NCBI GenBank assembly: GCA_947632435.1
Contig: CANRPC010000005.1
Location: 1 to 64,000 of the forward strand
Reading direction: 5' to 3'
Source of the DNA: an uncultured Bacilli bacterium
GTDB taxonomy: Bacteria > Bacillota_I > Bacilli_A > RFN20 > CAG-449
Length of the DNA: 64,000 nucleotides
Positions 49,720 through 60,965 of this stretch are shown in pieces; the first letter of the stretch is position 1, and every line of letters begins with the position of its first letter. A program made the position numbers and the translations under genes. The notes beneath the pieces were generated by a model that saw nothing but the letters and a program-made list of their open reading frames with translations, did not search any database and was not told the origin of the DNA.

Positions 49720-51582
49720 ATGGAAAAAATTTTGATTGATTTTTTAAATGGACAATCAATTGAGGCTTATAAATATTTTGGTGCTCATCACATTAAATTC
49801 AAAGATAGTGATGGATATATGTTTAGAGTTTATGCACCTTTAGCTAAAGAAGTTTCCTTAATCGGTGATTTTAATTCTTGGGATCCTACAAAAAATAAAA
49901 TGCAAAAAGTTGATATTTCAGGTGTGTTTGAAATTTTTGTTAAGGATTTACATAATTATGATGCTTACAAATATCATATTTTAGGTTGTGATGGATTTTA
50001 CAAAGATAAACAAGATCCATATGCTTTTTTTTCGGATTTAAGACCAATGACTTGTTCAAGATTGTTTGATATTGAAAAATTTATTTGGCACGATAAAAAT
50101 TATATGAATAAACGTGATAGGTGCTTTAATAAACCAATGTCAATATATGAAATGCATCTTGGATCATGGCTTGAAAAAAAAGAAAATCGTATTTACTCTT
50201 ATGAAGAAATTGCAGATTTTTTAATTCCTTATTTAAAAGAAAATGGTTTTACTCATGTAGAAATTATGCCAATAACTCAATATCCTTCTGATGCATCGTG
50301 GGGATATCAAACAACAGGCTTTTATAGTGTCGATTCTCGTTATGGTAACCCTTTTCAATTAATGAGCTTTGTCGATAGATTACATAAAGCCAATATTGGA
50401 GTTATTCTTGATTATGTTATTGTTCATTTTGCAATAGATAATTATGCGTTAGAAAAATTTGATGGCTCGAATGTTTATGAATACAATAATGAAAATGAAT
50501 TTTCACAATGGGGAAGTAAGTTATTTGATTTAGGAAAAGATCCTGTGAGAAGTTTTTTAATGTCAGGAGCTAATTTTTTTCTTGAATATTTTCATTTTGA
50601 TGGAATAAGATTTGATGCTATTTCAAATGTTATTTACTGGGGTGGAAATACTGAAAGAGGTATTAATAATGGCGCTATTGAATTTTTAAAGCGATTAACT
50701 TATAAACTTCATGAAGCACATAATTCATGTATGCTTATCGCCGAAGATTCTTCTTCCTATAATGGTGTTACAAAAAATGTTGAATCTGATGGTTTAGGCT
50801 TTGATTATAAATGGGATTTAGGATGGATGAATGATACTTTAAAATATTATGCAAAAGATGCAATTTATCGAAAGTATATTCATAACCAATTAACTTTTTC
50901 TATGGCTTATTTTTATTCAGAAAATTTTTTACTTCCTTTATCTCATGATGAAGTGGTGCATGGCAAAGGTACAATTATTAATAAAATATTTGGTGATTAT
51001 GATAGTAAATTTGCTCAATTGAGAAATTTATATACATATCAATTTGCTCATCCAGGTAAAAAACTTAACTTTATGGGCAATGAAATTGCTACTTTTGATG
51101 AATGGAATGAAAACAAATCATTAGCTTGGAATTTAAAAACATATCCTAAGCATGATTCTATATCACGCCTTATAAGAGATTTAAATCTAATTTATATTCA
51201 CGAAAAAGCTATGCATTTTGAAGAATATAATCCTTTGCATTTTCAGTGGTTAATGGCGGATAATGCTGACCAATCTATATATGTATTTCAACGTTCATAT
51301 CAAGATGCTAAAAAAAGAGAAACTTTGGTATTTGTCTTTAATATGACACCTAATTTTTATGAAAATTATGATATAGGAGTGGAAGAAAAAGGAAGATATA
51401 AAGAAATATTTAATTCAGATAAAGACGTTTATGGTGGCACAAATCAATATAATGGTTTGCCATTAAAAACCGAAATTGGCAATTGTTTTAATAAGCCATA
51501 TAAAATTACAATTAAAATTGCTTCATATGGAGCAATGATATTAAAAAAAGTGGTTAAACTAACAGGAAAGAAGGTAAAATAA
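49720..51582 (+). CDS. glgB: 1,4-alpha-glucan branching enzyme
   Basis: MHLGSWL, YQTTGFYSVDSRYG, FDGIRFDA, LSHDEVVHGKG. Confidence 0.95.
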   Translation: MEKILIDFLNGQSIEAYKYFGAHHIKFKDSDGYMFRVYAPLAKEVSLIGDFNSWDPTKNKMQKVDISGVFEIFVKDLHNYDAYKYHILGCDGFYKDKQDPYAFFSDLRPMTCSRLFDIEKFIWHDKNYMNKRDRCFNKPMSIYEMHLGSWLEKKENRIYSYEEIADFLIPYLKENGFTHVEIMPITQYPSDASWGYQTTGFYSVDSRYGNPFQLMSFVDRLHKANIGVILDYVIVHFAIDNYALEKFDGSNVYEYNNENEFSQWGSKLFDLGKDPVRSFLMSGANFFLEYFHFDGIRFDAISNVIYWGGNTERGINNGAIEFLKRLTYKLHEAHNSCMLIAEDSSSYNGVTKNVESDGLGFDYKWDLGWMNDTLKYYAKDAIYRKYIHNQLTFSMAYFYSENFLLPLSHDEVVHGKGTIINKIFGDYDSKFAQLRNLYTYQFAHPGKKLNFMGNEIATFDEWNENKSLAWNLKTYPKHDSISRLIRDLNLIYIHEKAMHFEEYNPLHFQWLMADNADQSIYVFQRSYQDAKKRETLVFVFNMTPNFYENYDIGVEEKGRYKEIFNSDKDVYGGTNQYNGLPLKTEIGNCFNKPYKITIKIASYGAMILKKVVKLTGKKVK

Positions 51583-51583
51583 T

Positions 51584-53992
51584 ATGTTTAAAAGTGTTGA
51601 ATCGTTTTGTGAGGAATTTCAAAAAAGAGCCATAGTAAAATATGGTAATGATTATAAAAAATGTCATATTACCGAATTATATGATATTTTAGGAACTATG
51701 GTTCGTGACTATGTTTCTTTTGATTGGAAAGAATCTAAAGATTACGTTAATAAAAAAGAAGATCGACAATTAGTATATTTTTCAATGGAATTTTTAATTG
51801 GCAGATTATTAGTAAATAATATGCAAAATTTAGGAATTTATCAAATTGCTAAAGATGGTCTTAAATCATTAGGAATTAACATTCATGATTTAGAAGAACA
51901 AGAATGTGATGCTGGCTTAGGTAATGGAGGTTTAGGAAGACTTGCTGCTTGTTTTTTAGACTCTATTGCTTCTTTAGGTTATCCAGGACATGGAAACTGT
52001 ATTCGTTATGAGTATGGCTTTTTTAAACAAAAAATTGTCGATGGTAAACAATATGAAGTTCCAGATCAATGGTTATCTTCAAATAATGTCTGGGAAATAA
52101 GAAAACCAAAACATGCCGTTGATGTAAAATTTTATGGTCAAGCAGAAACTTATCAAGATAGTGATGGTAACATTCGTTCTAGAACTATTAATGCAATGCA
52201 TGTAAAAGCAGTACCTTATGATATTCCTGTTATTGGATATAAAAATAAAGTGGTTAATACTTTAAGATTATGGTCTGCAGAACCAGCAGAAGATAATTTG
52301 CCTAGCAATCAATCATTTTCTGATTATTTAAATACCATTAGAGAATTATGCCATGGTTTATATCCAGATGATTCAACAGAACATGGAAGAATTTTGCGTT
52401 TAAGACAACAATACTTTTTAGTTTCTAGTGGCCTTCAATCAACCTTACGAGCTCATAAAAGAGTTCATGGTTCTTTAAGAACATTAAAAGATAAATATGT
52501 TTTTCAATTAAATGATACTCATCCTATTTTAGCAATTCCTGAAATGATGCGTTTATTAATGGATGAAAATGGTTTTGGTTGGGATGATGCTTGGGATCAA
52601 GTAACACATATGATGGCTTATACAAATCATACAATTATGCAAGAAGCATTAGAAAAATGGCCAGTAAATTATGTTTCTAATTTATTACCTAGAGTTTATA
52701 TGATTATCGAAGAAATAAATCGTCGTTTGATTCTTGATTTAAGAGCAAAAGGTTATGATGATGCTTTTATTTATCGAGTACAAATTATTAAAGATGGTAT
52801 GATTTATATGACAAATTTAGGAATTCACACTTGTTTTTCAATTAATGGAGTTGCTAAACTTCATACAAAAATTTGCTGTGAAAATACCTTTCATGATTTT
52901 TATGTCTTATATCCTGAAAAATTTAACAATAAAACAAATGGTATAACTCATAGAAGATGGTTTTTAAATGCAAATCCTGAACTTGCAAACTATGTAACTT
53001 CTTTAATTGGTGATTCTTGGATAAAAAATCCAGATCATCTTGAGAAACTTTTAAAATATCAAGATGATCCACTTGTATTAAAAAAGATTTATGATATTAA
53101 ACATCATAATAAAATTGCACTTGCTGATTATATTTATAAGACAAGTGGTATACAAGTTGATACTAATTCTATATTTGATACACAAGTAAAAAGATTACAT
53201 GCTTATAAAAGGCAACTTTTAAATATTTTAAGAATAATCTATTTTTATAAGAAATTAAAAGAAGATGAAAACTTTAGAATGTATCCAAAAACATTTATTT
53301 TTGGAGCTAAAGCTGCCCCAAGTTATTATTTTGCTAAAAAGATTATAGAATTAATAAATGCTGTTAGTGAAGTAGTTAATAACGATCCTCAAGTTAATCG
53401 TTTTATGAAAGTGGTATTTATTGAAAATTATGGAGTTTCATCCGCGGAGATAATTATTCCTGGAAGTGATGTTTCTGAACAAATTTCTACGGCGGGAAAA
53501 GAAGCTTCTGGAACTTCAAATATGAAATTTATGATCAATGGAGCATTGACTTTAGGAACATTAGATGGTGCTAATGTAGAGATTGTTGATTTAGTAAAAG
53601 AAAACAATGCCTTTATCTTTGGCTTAAAAGATTATGAAATTGAAGAATTACGTAATTCTGGTTCCTATTCTCCTTGGAATATTTATAACTCTAATCCATG
53701 GGTAAAAAAAGTTATGAACTCTTTAATTGATGGAACATTTAGTTATAATCAAGATAAATTTAGAGTTATTTTTGATGAAATAATGTATCGTAATGATGAA
53801 TATTTTTCTTTAAAGGATTTTGATAGTTATATTGAAGCAACCAATAGATATGAAAAACTTTATCGTTCACCACTTGAATGGTCAAGAGCTTGTTTAATTA
53901 ATATTGCACATGCAGGATATTTTTCAAGTGATAGAACAATTCAACAATATGTAAAAGAAATATGGAAACTAAAAAAAATTGAATTAAATTAA
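51584..53992 (+). CDS. glgP: glycogen/starch phosphorylase
   Basis: DAGLGNGGLGRLAACFLDS; PLP motif EASGTSNMKFMINGALTLGTLDGANVE. Confidence 0.96.
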   Translation: MFKSVESFCEEFQKRAIVKYGNDYKKCHITELYDILGTMVRDYVSFDWKESKDYVNKKEDRQLVYFSMEFLIGRLLVNNMQNLGIYQIAKDGLKSLGINIHDLEEQECDAGLGNGGLGRLAACFLDSIASLGYPGHGNCIRYEYGFFKQKIVDGKQYEVPDQWLSSNNVWEIRKPKHAVDVKFYGQAETYQDSDGNIRSRTINAMHVKAVPYDIPVIGYKNKVVNTLRLWSAEPAEDNLPSNQSFSDYLNTIRELCHGLYPDDSTEHGRILRLRQQYFLVSSGLQSTLRAHKRVHGSLRTLKDKYVFQLNDTHPILAIPEMMRLLMDENGFGWDDAWDQVTHMMAYTNHTIMQEALEKWPVNYVSNLLPRVYMIIEEINRRLILDLRAKGYDDAFIYRVQIIKDGMIYMTNLGIHTCFSINGVAKLHTKICCENTFHDFYVLYPEKFNNKTNGITHRRWFLNANPELANYVTSLIGDSWIKNPDHLEKLLKYQDDPLVLKKIYDIKHHNKIALADYIYKTSGIQVDTNSIFDTQVKRLHAYKRQLLNILRIIYFYKKLKEDENFRMYPKTFIFGAKAAPSYYFAKKIIELINAVSEVVNNDPQVNRFMKVVFIENYGVSSAEIIIPGSDVSEQISTAGKEASGTSNMKFMINGALTLGTLDGANVEIVDLVKENNAFIFGLKDYEIEELRNSGSYSPWNIYNSNPWVKKVMNSLIDGTFSYNQDKFRVIFDEIMYRNDEYFSLKDFDSYIEATNRYEKLYRSPLEWSRACLINIAHAGYFSSDRTIQQYVKEIWKLKKIELN

Positions 53993-54004
53993 ATTAAATT
54001 AAAT
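53982..54004. repeat. AATTA pentanucleotide tandem repeat (4.6 copies)
   Basis: AATTAAATTAAATTAAATTAAAT spanning the stop codons of convergent glgP and DUF523. Confidence 0.9.
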
Positions 54005-54416
54005 CTAATTCACTGATTATTTTAAAACCATTATTTTCTAATAGCTCTGTAGTTACCCCTTTTCCAATAATTTTGTTATTAGAAAAACTACCATCATAAA
54101 TATTATTAACACCACATGAAGGAGAATTTTCTTTAAAAACACAGAAAGAAGGTTCTTCTTTTTTGGCAATTTCTAAAGTCTTTTCTGCACCTTTATTAAA
54201 AAAAACTGTTACATCTTCATTAATTTCTGATATGACTTTATCATTTAACCGTTCACTTTTTTTTCTTGGTGTAGATAAACCTCCAAATACTTCAGGACAG
54301 ACAGGAATTATTTCATATTCTTCTTTTAATTTAATAACTTTCTCATTTAAATTATTTTTTCCATTATATTTACAATTATAACCTAATAAACAAGCGCTTA
54401 CTAAAATCTTTTTCAT
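53994..54416 (-). CDS. DUF523 family protein
   Basis: ILVSACLLGYNCKYNGKNN, CPEVFGGLSTPR, CVFKENSPSCG. Confidence 0.9.
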   Translation of the reverse strand: MKKILVSACLLGYNCKYNGKNNLNEKVIKLKEEYEIIPVCPEVFGGLSTPRKKSERLNDKVISEINEDVTVFFNKGAEKTLEIAKKEEPSFCVFKENSPSCGVNNIYDGSFSNNKIIGKGVTTELLENNGFKIISELDLI

Positions 54417-54547
54417 TTAAAGTTAAACTCCTTAATATTTGTATTATAAACTTGATAAAATTTTTTGCAAGAAGATAAGCAATATGATTTTTTTATAAGT
54501 TAAATGACAAAGTTTAATTTTTTAATAATTTTTTGTATAATAACTTC

Positions 54548-55189
54548 ATGATTAAACGAATTATTATTAATATTCATGGTTTTGATATTGCAGTTATTTT
54601 AACTAATGCATCAAAAATGGCAAGCATTTCTCATTATACATACGGGCAAATTTATTTATCTTGTCCTTTTTCTACTTCTATAGATAAAATAAAAATAAGC
54701 TTAGAAAAAAGATTTTCATATAGATTATTAGCAAAATTTGATCATGAGCTATTATTTACTGATTCGTATTGCTATATTCTTGGAGAAAAAAGAAGAAGAG
54801 TAAAACCTTTTTCTTATTTAGAAATAACAAAAAATGATTTTTTTGCCAAAGATGATGAAGAATTATTTGATAAATTAAAAAAATTAGCGTATGACATTTT
54901 ATTATCTAGAGTAAGAAAATATGAAACGATAATGAATACAAAAAAGCATGATATAAAAATTACTGCAATGTCCGCGGCTAGAGGAAAAAATTATTATAAA
55001 AAATCACTTTTAACTTTTGCTTATGAATTAGTTCATTTTTCTTTAGAATTAATCGATGCCATTGTAATACATGAATTAGCACATGATTTTTATCAAGATC
55101 ATTCTTCAAATTTTTATAATGTTGTTTATAAGTTTTGTCCAGATTATAATAAACGTATTGAAAAACTTAATTATGGAGTGAAAAAATGA
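54548..55189 (+). CDS. YgjP-like (SprT/M48-related) metallopeptidase domain protein
   Basis: VIHELAHDFYQDHSSNFY. Confidence 0.85.
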   Translation: MIKRIIINIHGFDIAVILTNASKMASISHYTYGQIYLSCPFSTSIDKIKISLEKRFSYRLLAKFDHELLFTDSYCYILGEKRRRVKPFSYLEITKNDFFAKDDEELFDKLKKLAYDILLSRVRKYETIMNTKKHDIKITAMSAARGKNYYKKSLLTFAYELVHFSLELIDAIVIHELAHDFYQDHSSNFYNVVYKFCPDYNKRIEKLNYGVKK

Positions 55190-55890
55190 TAATTACATCT
55201 AATAATAATGCTTTTATCAAAGAAATTTGCTTGTTAAAAAAGAGTAAAATTCGCAAAGAAAAAAAAGAATTTTTAGTCCAAGGTAATGATTTTATTGAGC
55301 CAGCATTAAGATCTAAATCAGCAAAAATGATTATTGCAATAGAAGAAAAAGATTATGGAATTCCTTTACAATTAGTTACTAAAAACGTTTTAGAAAAAAT
55401 ATCATTATATGAAAATAGTTTAGAACCTGTAATTGTTTGTTCTTATTTAAAAAATAAAACATTAGGTAAACGTCTTATTTATTTAGATGGTATTCAAGAT
55501 CCTGGAAATGTTGGAACTATTATAAGAACTTGTCTTGCTTTCAATTATGATGGAGTTATTTTATCATCAAAATGTGCTTCTTTATATTCAAGCAAAGTTT
55601 TATCTGCCTCAAAAGGAGCTATTTTTGATTTACCAATATATGAAAATATTTCAATTAATTATTTAAAACAACAAGGTTATAAAATTATTGCAACAGCTTT
55701 ACATAATGCTTCAAATTATAAAAATTTTGATTTGAAATCTCCTTTTGTTCTTGTTTTTGGCTCAGAAGGAAATGGAGTAAGCAAAGAAATTATTGATTTA
55801 GCGGACAAAACGATTAAAATAGAAATTGATTCGATAGATTCTTTAAATGTTGCAGTGGCCGCGGGAATTATTTTAGAAAGGTATCGTTAA
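55186..55890 (+). CDS. TrmH/SpoU family RNA 2'-O-methyltransferase
   Basis: DGIQDPGNVGTIIRTC, VFGSEGNGVS, SLNVAVAAGI. Confidence 0.93.
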   Translation: MIITSNNNAFIKEICLLKKSKIRKEKKEFLVQGNDFIEPALRSKSAKMIIAIEEKDYGIPLQLVTKNVLEKISLYENSLEPVIVCSYLKNKTLGKRLIYLDGIQDPGNVGTIIRTCLAFNYDGVILSSKCASLYSSKVLSASKGAIFDLPIYENISINYLKQQGYKIIATALHNASNYKNFDLKSPFVLVFGSEGNGVSKEIIDLADKTIKIEIDSIDSLNVAVAAGIILERYR

Positions 55891-56609
55891 TGAAAAAAAA
55901 GATTGTTTTATTAGTTCATGGTTTTATGATACACGATTCGCATGATTTTAATAGTTTTTATGATTATATTACAAAAAATGATATCTTTAATAACTGCGAA
56001 TTTAGATTAATCAAATTATATGATCGTCTTAAAGCAAAAACTTCTAAGCCTAAAACTATGGAAAAGTATTTAAAAAATGAAGTTATTTCTTTATTGAATA
56101 ATAATTATGATGTAACTTTAATTGGTTATTCTTTTTCTTGTAATTTAGTGGCTAAAGTTGCTAAAGATTTAAAATTAAAAGGAGTCATTTATTTTGCTCC
56201 ATCTTTAAAATTAATAAAGACAAATCTTTTTTTAATGCACGTAAAAAACGCTATTAAGGTTTTAAAATTGAAACTTAAACATGGAAAAGTTAAAGCTCAA
56301 AAAATTTTGGATCGAACAAAAACAAGTGGTGTTGTTAAATTATCTTTACATATATTTTTAACAATGATTAAATATCGTAAATATTTTAAAAATGAAATTC
56401 CTTTTTTAATTATGCGTGGTAAAGAAGATACGTATTGTTTACAAAGTGATGTTACTTGGATCTTAAAAAATAGCAAAGCTGATTATATTAAATCAGTTAC
56501 GATAAATAAAGATGGGTGGAATCATTTTTTTGTACGTAGAGAAAATTTAATTCCTTTTGAACCAACAAAAGAAGTTCTAGCATTTTTAAAAAAGATTCAA
56601 TTTTTATAA
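55890..56609 (+). CDS. alpha/beta hydrolase
   Basis: LLVHGFM; LIGYSFSC nucleophile-elbow-like motif. Confidence 0.7.
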   Translation: MKKKIVLLVHGFMIHDSHDFNSFYDYITKNDIFNNCEFRLIKLYDRLKAKTSKPKTMEKYLKNEVISLLNNNYDVTLIGYSFSCNLVAKVAKDLKLKGVIYFAPSLKLIKTNLFLMHVKNAIKVLKLKLKHGKVKAQKILDRTKTSGVVKLSLHIFLTMIKYRKYFKNEIPFLIMRGKEDTYCLQSDVTWILKNSKADYIKSVTINKDGWNHFFVRRENLIPFEPTKEVLAFLKKIQFL

Positions 56610-56673
56610 TTTTTTATATTTATCTTTTGATTCATAATTATTAAAATATAAATAGAAATAGGAGGAAATAAGT

Positions 56674-57906
56674 GTGAAAAAGAAAAATTTAATATTGTTA
56701 TCTTTTTTAATGGTAAGTTTATTTTCTTCTTGTTCATCAATGAATAAAAAAAATACTATTGGCTTCATGTATTATTTTAATGAATCATTTAAAACATGCA
56801 CAATTGGAGCAAAAGTTGGTTTTAACATGGAAGATGTTTATATTCCAAATAGTGTTATTAAAGATGGAATTGAATATAAAATAATAGGTATAAATTCAAA
56901 TCAACAAGGTGAAGATAAGTCAATTAATGTGGATTTTCTTGAAGGAAATAAATATATTAAAAATTTAGTTATTGATAATAAACAAATAAGTTCTTTTCCT
57001 TGGGATCTTTTTCGCTCATCATCATTAAAATCTGCTGATTTATCAAAGGCTACTGCTTTAACAATAATGGGCGATCATGTTTTTACCGATTCTAAATTAG
57101 AAAATATTATATTACCACCAAATTTAGAAACGACATATAATGGTGTTTTTGCTGGAACATTATTAAAAGAAGTAAATTTTCCAGATACATATGTAGATAT
57201 GGGAATTGATACTTTTTTCAATTGTAAAAAATTAGAAAAAGTTAATTTAGGTAATAATATTACTTATGTTTCTGGATCTGCTTTTGAAAGAGATCCTCTT
57301 TTAAAGGAAGTTATTGCACCAAGTTTAAAGGAAATAAATCAATTTGCTTTCAAAGATACATTTTCTTTAAAAAAATTAGATTTTAAATTTGTTAATTATG
57401 TTGGTTATATGTCTTTTCATAAATCTGGAATTGAAGAAGTAACATTAGAGGATGCATATTTAGAAACAAATTGTTTTAAAGAAAGTTCTTTAAAGGTATT
57501 AAAAATTAATAATTGTGATAAAATTCCATATAAAGCTTTTTCATCATGCCAGAATTTAGAAAATGTTTCCTTATCAGGTAAAATATATGAAATCGCCTCA
57601 AATGCATTCTCAAATTGTAATTTTAAGACACTTTCTTTACCAGATTCATTAAAAAATATTGGTAGTGAAGCATTTTCTAATTGTAAAAATATCACGCAAA
57701 TTGTTTTTCCAAAAAATTTAGAAGTAATTTCTACGAATGCTTTTTATAAATGTAATTTATTAGATGAAGTTATTTTTAACAAAAATATAAAAAGAATTTA
57801 TGATGGAGCTTTCTTAAAAACAGCTTTAAAAAGTGTAACTTTACCTAATAATGTTGAGTTGCTTGGCAATTGTTTTGGAAAAGAATGTCAAATAATTAAA
57901 GAATAA
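56674..57906 (+). CDS. BspA-like leucine-rich repeat lipoprotein
   Basis: SLFSSCSS lipobox; repeats such as LPDSLKNIGSEAFSNCKNITQIVFP. Confidence 0.88.
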   Translation: MKKKNLILLSFLMVSLFSSCSSMNKKNTIGFMYYFNESFKTCTIGAKVGFNMEDVYIPNSVIKDGIEYKIIGINSNQQGEDKSINVDFLEGNKYIKNLVIDNKQISSFPWDLFRSSSLKSADLSKATALTIMGDHVFTDSKLENIILPPNLETTYNGVFAGTLLKEVNFPDTYVDMGIDTFFNCKKLEKVNLGNNITYVSGSAFERDPLLKEVIAPSLKEINQFAFKDTFSLKKLDFKFVNYVGYMSFHKSGIEEVTLEDAYLETNCFKESSLKVLKINNCDKIPYKAFSSCQNLENVSLSGKIYEIASNAFSNCNFKTLSLPDSLKNIGSEAFSNCKNITQIVFPKNLEVISTNAFYKCNLLDEVIFNKNIKRIYDGAFLKTALKSVTLPNNVELLGNCFGKECQIIKE

Positions 57907-57969
57907 TTTTTCTTTTAATGAAAAAGAAAGTTATCTTTACTTGTAACTTTGTTTAGATTATGTAATAAT

Positions 57970-58202
57970 CTATCTAGTGCGATGAAAGAAACAGACGCCT
58001 AAAAAATTTATTATAGAGAATCTTTGTTTGGTGGAAAAAGAGATAAATTTTTAAGATACGGATCATTCTTGAGCAATAAAACTGAACTCATAGTAAGTTT
58101 TACGTATCCTGCGTTAAAGGAAAAAATTGAGTGTTTGCTTTTATGCAAAAACTAAGGTGGTACCGCGTTTAATAACGTCCTTAGATGGGCGCTTTTTTTA
58201 TT
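57970..58202 (+). promoter_or_regulatory. T-box leader of ileS
   Basis: AGAGAATCTTTGTTTGGTG distal Stem I, candidate specifier ATC (58062-58064) before ATTCTTGAGC, T-box AAGGTGGTACCGCG (58154-58167), terminator GTCC...GGGCGC-TTTTTTT. Confidence 0.93.
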
Positions 58203-58220
58203 TTAGGAGGCACAATAAAT

Positions 58221-60965
58221 ATGGAAATTAACAAGACGCTTTTAATGGGAAAAACTAACTTCGAAATGAGAGGTAATTTAGCTAATAAAGAACCAAAAAT
58301 GTTAGAAACTTGGGAAACAGAAGATCTATATCATCAAGTTTTAGCAAAAAGAAATAAAGATTTAACATTTATGCTTCATGATGGCCCTCCATATGCAAAT
58401 GGTGATATGCACTGCGGCCATATGTTAAATCGTATTTTAAAAGATATTGTTTTACGTTTTAAAGCAATGGATGGATATTATACACCATTTTATCCTGGAT
58501 GGGATACTCATGGTTTACCTATTGAAAATGCTGTTAGTAAATCTGGTGTAGATAGAAAAAAAGTTTCACCAGTAGAATTTCGTAAAAAGTGTGAAGAATA
58601 CGCTCATAAGCAAGTTAATCGCCAAATGCAACAAGTTAAACGTTTAGGACTTTTTGCTGATTTTGATAATAAATATGTAACACTTGATAAAAATTTTGAA
58701 AAATCACAAATTCATGTTTTTAAAGAAATGGCCTTGAAAGGATATATTTTTAAAGGATTAAAACCTGTTTATTGGTCTTATTCAAGTGAATCTGCGCTTG
58801 CTGAGGCAGAAATTGAATATTATGATGTCAAAGCTGATACTATCTATGTGAAATTTCAAGTTAGGGATGGTTTGAATAAATTAGATAATGATACTTATTT
58901 TGTTATTTGGACCACAACTCCTTGGACAATTCCTGCTAATCTTGCCATTTGTTTAAATCCTGATTTAACATATGGATTATTTGAAACAGATAAAGGCAAA
59001 CTTGTCTTCTTAGAATCGTTAAAAGATACTTTAAAAGAAGAATTAAATTTACATGAAATTAAATTAATTAAAACTTTTAAAGGAAAAGAATTAGAATATA
59101 TTAAAACAAAGCATCCTCTTTATGATCGAGATTCATTAATTATCTTAGGTAATCATGTTACAAGTGATGCTGGTACAGGATGTGTTCATACTGCGCCTGG
59201 TCATGGTGAAGATGACTATAATGTTTCTAAATTATATAATATTCCTCCATATTGTCCTGTTGACGAACATGGAAGAATGGATTCAAGTGTTGGAAAAGAA
59301 TTATCAGGTATGTTTTATGAAGATGCCAATAAAGAAGTATTAAAAATGCTTGATAATGTTGGGGCTTTACTTTCTGTTAAGGAAATTGTTCACTCATATC
59401 CTCACGATTGGAGAACAAAAAAACCTGTTATTTTTCGTGCAACTCCTCAATGGTTTTGCTCTATTGACAAAATTAGAGATCAACTTTTAAAAGAAATTGA
59501 TAAAGTAAATTGGATTCCTTCCTGGGGAAATATTCGTATGCACAACATGATTAAAGATCGTGGTGATTGGTGTATTTCCCGTCAACGTGCTTGGGGCGTG
59601 CCTTTACCAATTATTTATGATAAAGATGGTAACGCTTTATTAGAAAAAGAAATTCTTGATAATATTGAAAATTTAATTGGGGAATATGGTTCAAATATTT
59701 GGTTTGAAAAAACTGCAGAGGAATTATTACCTCAAAATTATGTATTACAACATAAAGAAAAAGCTCCATTTAGAAAAGAAACAGATATTATGGATGTTTG
59801 GTTTGATTCTGGTTCTTCTTCTAAAGCAGTAATGATTGATAGACATGAAAAATTTCCAGCTGATTTATATTTAGAGGGTTGTGATCAATATCGTGGTTGG
59901 TTTAATTCTTCATTAATTGTATCAGTTGCTACAGAAGGTGTTGCACCATATAAAGCTGTTTTAAGTCATGGATTTGTTTTAGATGGTAATGGCAATAAAA
60001 TGTCTAAATCTCTTGGTAATGGCATAGATCCTAATAAAATTATCAACGTTTATGGTGCTGATGTTTTAAGACTTTATGTTGCAACTGTTGATTATCAAGC
60101 TGATGTTCGTATCTCTGAAGCAATTATTAAAACTGTATCGGAAACTTATCGAAAAATTAGAAATGTCTTTAAATTTATGCTAGCCAATTTAGATAATAAT
60201 GGAAAGTTGTTTGATCCAAATAAAGATTTAGTTAAAGATTATTCTCGGGTTTCTAAATATATTTTAATGCGTTTAGATGAAGTAACAAATATTGCTCTTG
60301 ATGAATATAACAAATATAATTTTGCAAACATGATTCAAGAAATTTTAACTTTTTTAACACAAGATATTTCAGCATTTTATCTTTCTCTTGCTAAAGATTA
60401 TTTATATTGTGATGAGGTAAATTCTTCATCAAGAAAGGAATATCAAAGTGTAATTTATTTAGTAGCTACAACATTATCTAAACTTCTTGCTCCTGTTTTA
60501 TGTTTCACTATGGAAGAGGTACATCAATATTTACCTTCACCAAAAGAAAAATATATGATTTTAGAAGATATGGTAAAAGGTAATAGAATTATTGATAAAG
60601 CATTATTAGAGGAATATAAATTATTCATGTCAATGCGTTCTGAAGTTTTAAAAGCTTTGGAAAATGCTCGTGCAAATTCTTTGATTGGTTCTTCTTTAGA
60701 AGCAGATATTACACTTGAAGCATTAAATTCTGATGTTGAAAAATTATTAAAACAATTTACTATTGATGAATTAAATCATATTTTCATTGTTTCTCGAGTT
60801 AATTTTGCACCTAGTGAAAATAAATTCAATTACGTAGGAGTAACAGTAAAAAAACATCAAGGTAAAAAATGTGAACGTTGTTGGCAATATTTTGATGAAC
60901 TTATTACTTTTGAAAATTATCACGTTTGCCCACGTTGTTTTAAGGTTATAAAAAATTATGAATAA
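58221..60965 (+). CDS. ileS: isoleucyl-tRNA synthetase
   Basis: HDGPPYANGDMHCGHMLN, GWDTHGLPIE, KMSKSLGN; start 58221 after GGAGG. Confidence 0.97.
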   Translation: MEINKTLLMGKTNFEMRGNLANKEPKMLETWETEDLYHQVLAKRNKDLTFMLHDGPPYANGDMHCGHMLNRILKDIVLRFKAMDGYYTPFYPGWDTHGLPIENAVSKSGVDRKKVSPVEFRKKCEEYAHKQVNRQMQQVKRLGLFADFDNKYVTLDKNFEKSQIHVFKEMALKGYIFKGLKPVYWSYSSESALAEAEIEYYDVKADTIYVKFQVRDGLNKLDNDTYFVIWTTTPWTIPANLAICLNPDLTYGLFETDKGKLVFLESLKDTLKEELNLHEIKLIKTFKGKELEYIKTKHPLYDRDSLIILGNHVTSDAGTGCVHTAPGHGEDDYNVSKLYNIPPYCPVDEHGRMDSSVGKELSGMFYEDANKEVLKMLDNVGALLSVKEIVHSYPHDWRTKKPVIFRATPQWFCSIDKIRDQLLKEIDKVNWIPSWGNIRMHNMIKDRGDWCISRQRAWGVPLPIIYDKDGNALLEKEILDNIENLIGEYGSNIWFEKTAEELLPQNYVLQHKEKAPFRKETDIMDVWFDSGSSSKAVMIDRHEKFPADLYLEGCDQYRGWFNSSLIVSVATEGVAPYKAVLSHGFVLDGNGNKMSKSLGNGIDPNKIINVYGADVLRLYVATVDYQADVRISEAIIKTVSETYRKIRNVFKFMLANLDNNGKLFDPNKDLVKDYSRVSKYILMRLDEVTNIALDEYNKYNFANMIQEILTFLTQDISAFYLSLAKDYLYCDEVNSSSRKEYQSVIYLVATTLSKLLAPVLCFTMEEVHQYLPSPKEKYMILEDMVKGNRIIDKALLEEYKLFMSMRSEVLKALENARANSLIGSSLEADITLEALNSDVEKLLKQFTIDELNHIFIVSRVNFAPSENKFNYVGVTVKKHQGKKCERCWQYFDELITFENYHVCPRCFKVIKNYE

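Noticed and set aside
49720-53992. glgB-glgP without glgC/glgA as an unusual glycogen system
   Set aside because: Other genes may lie outside the window; not interpretable here.
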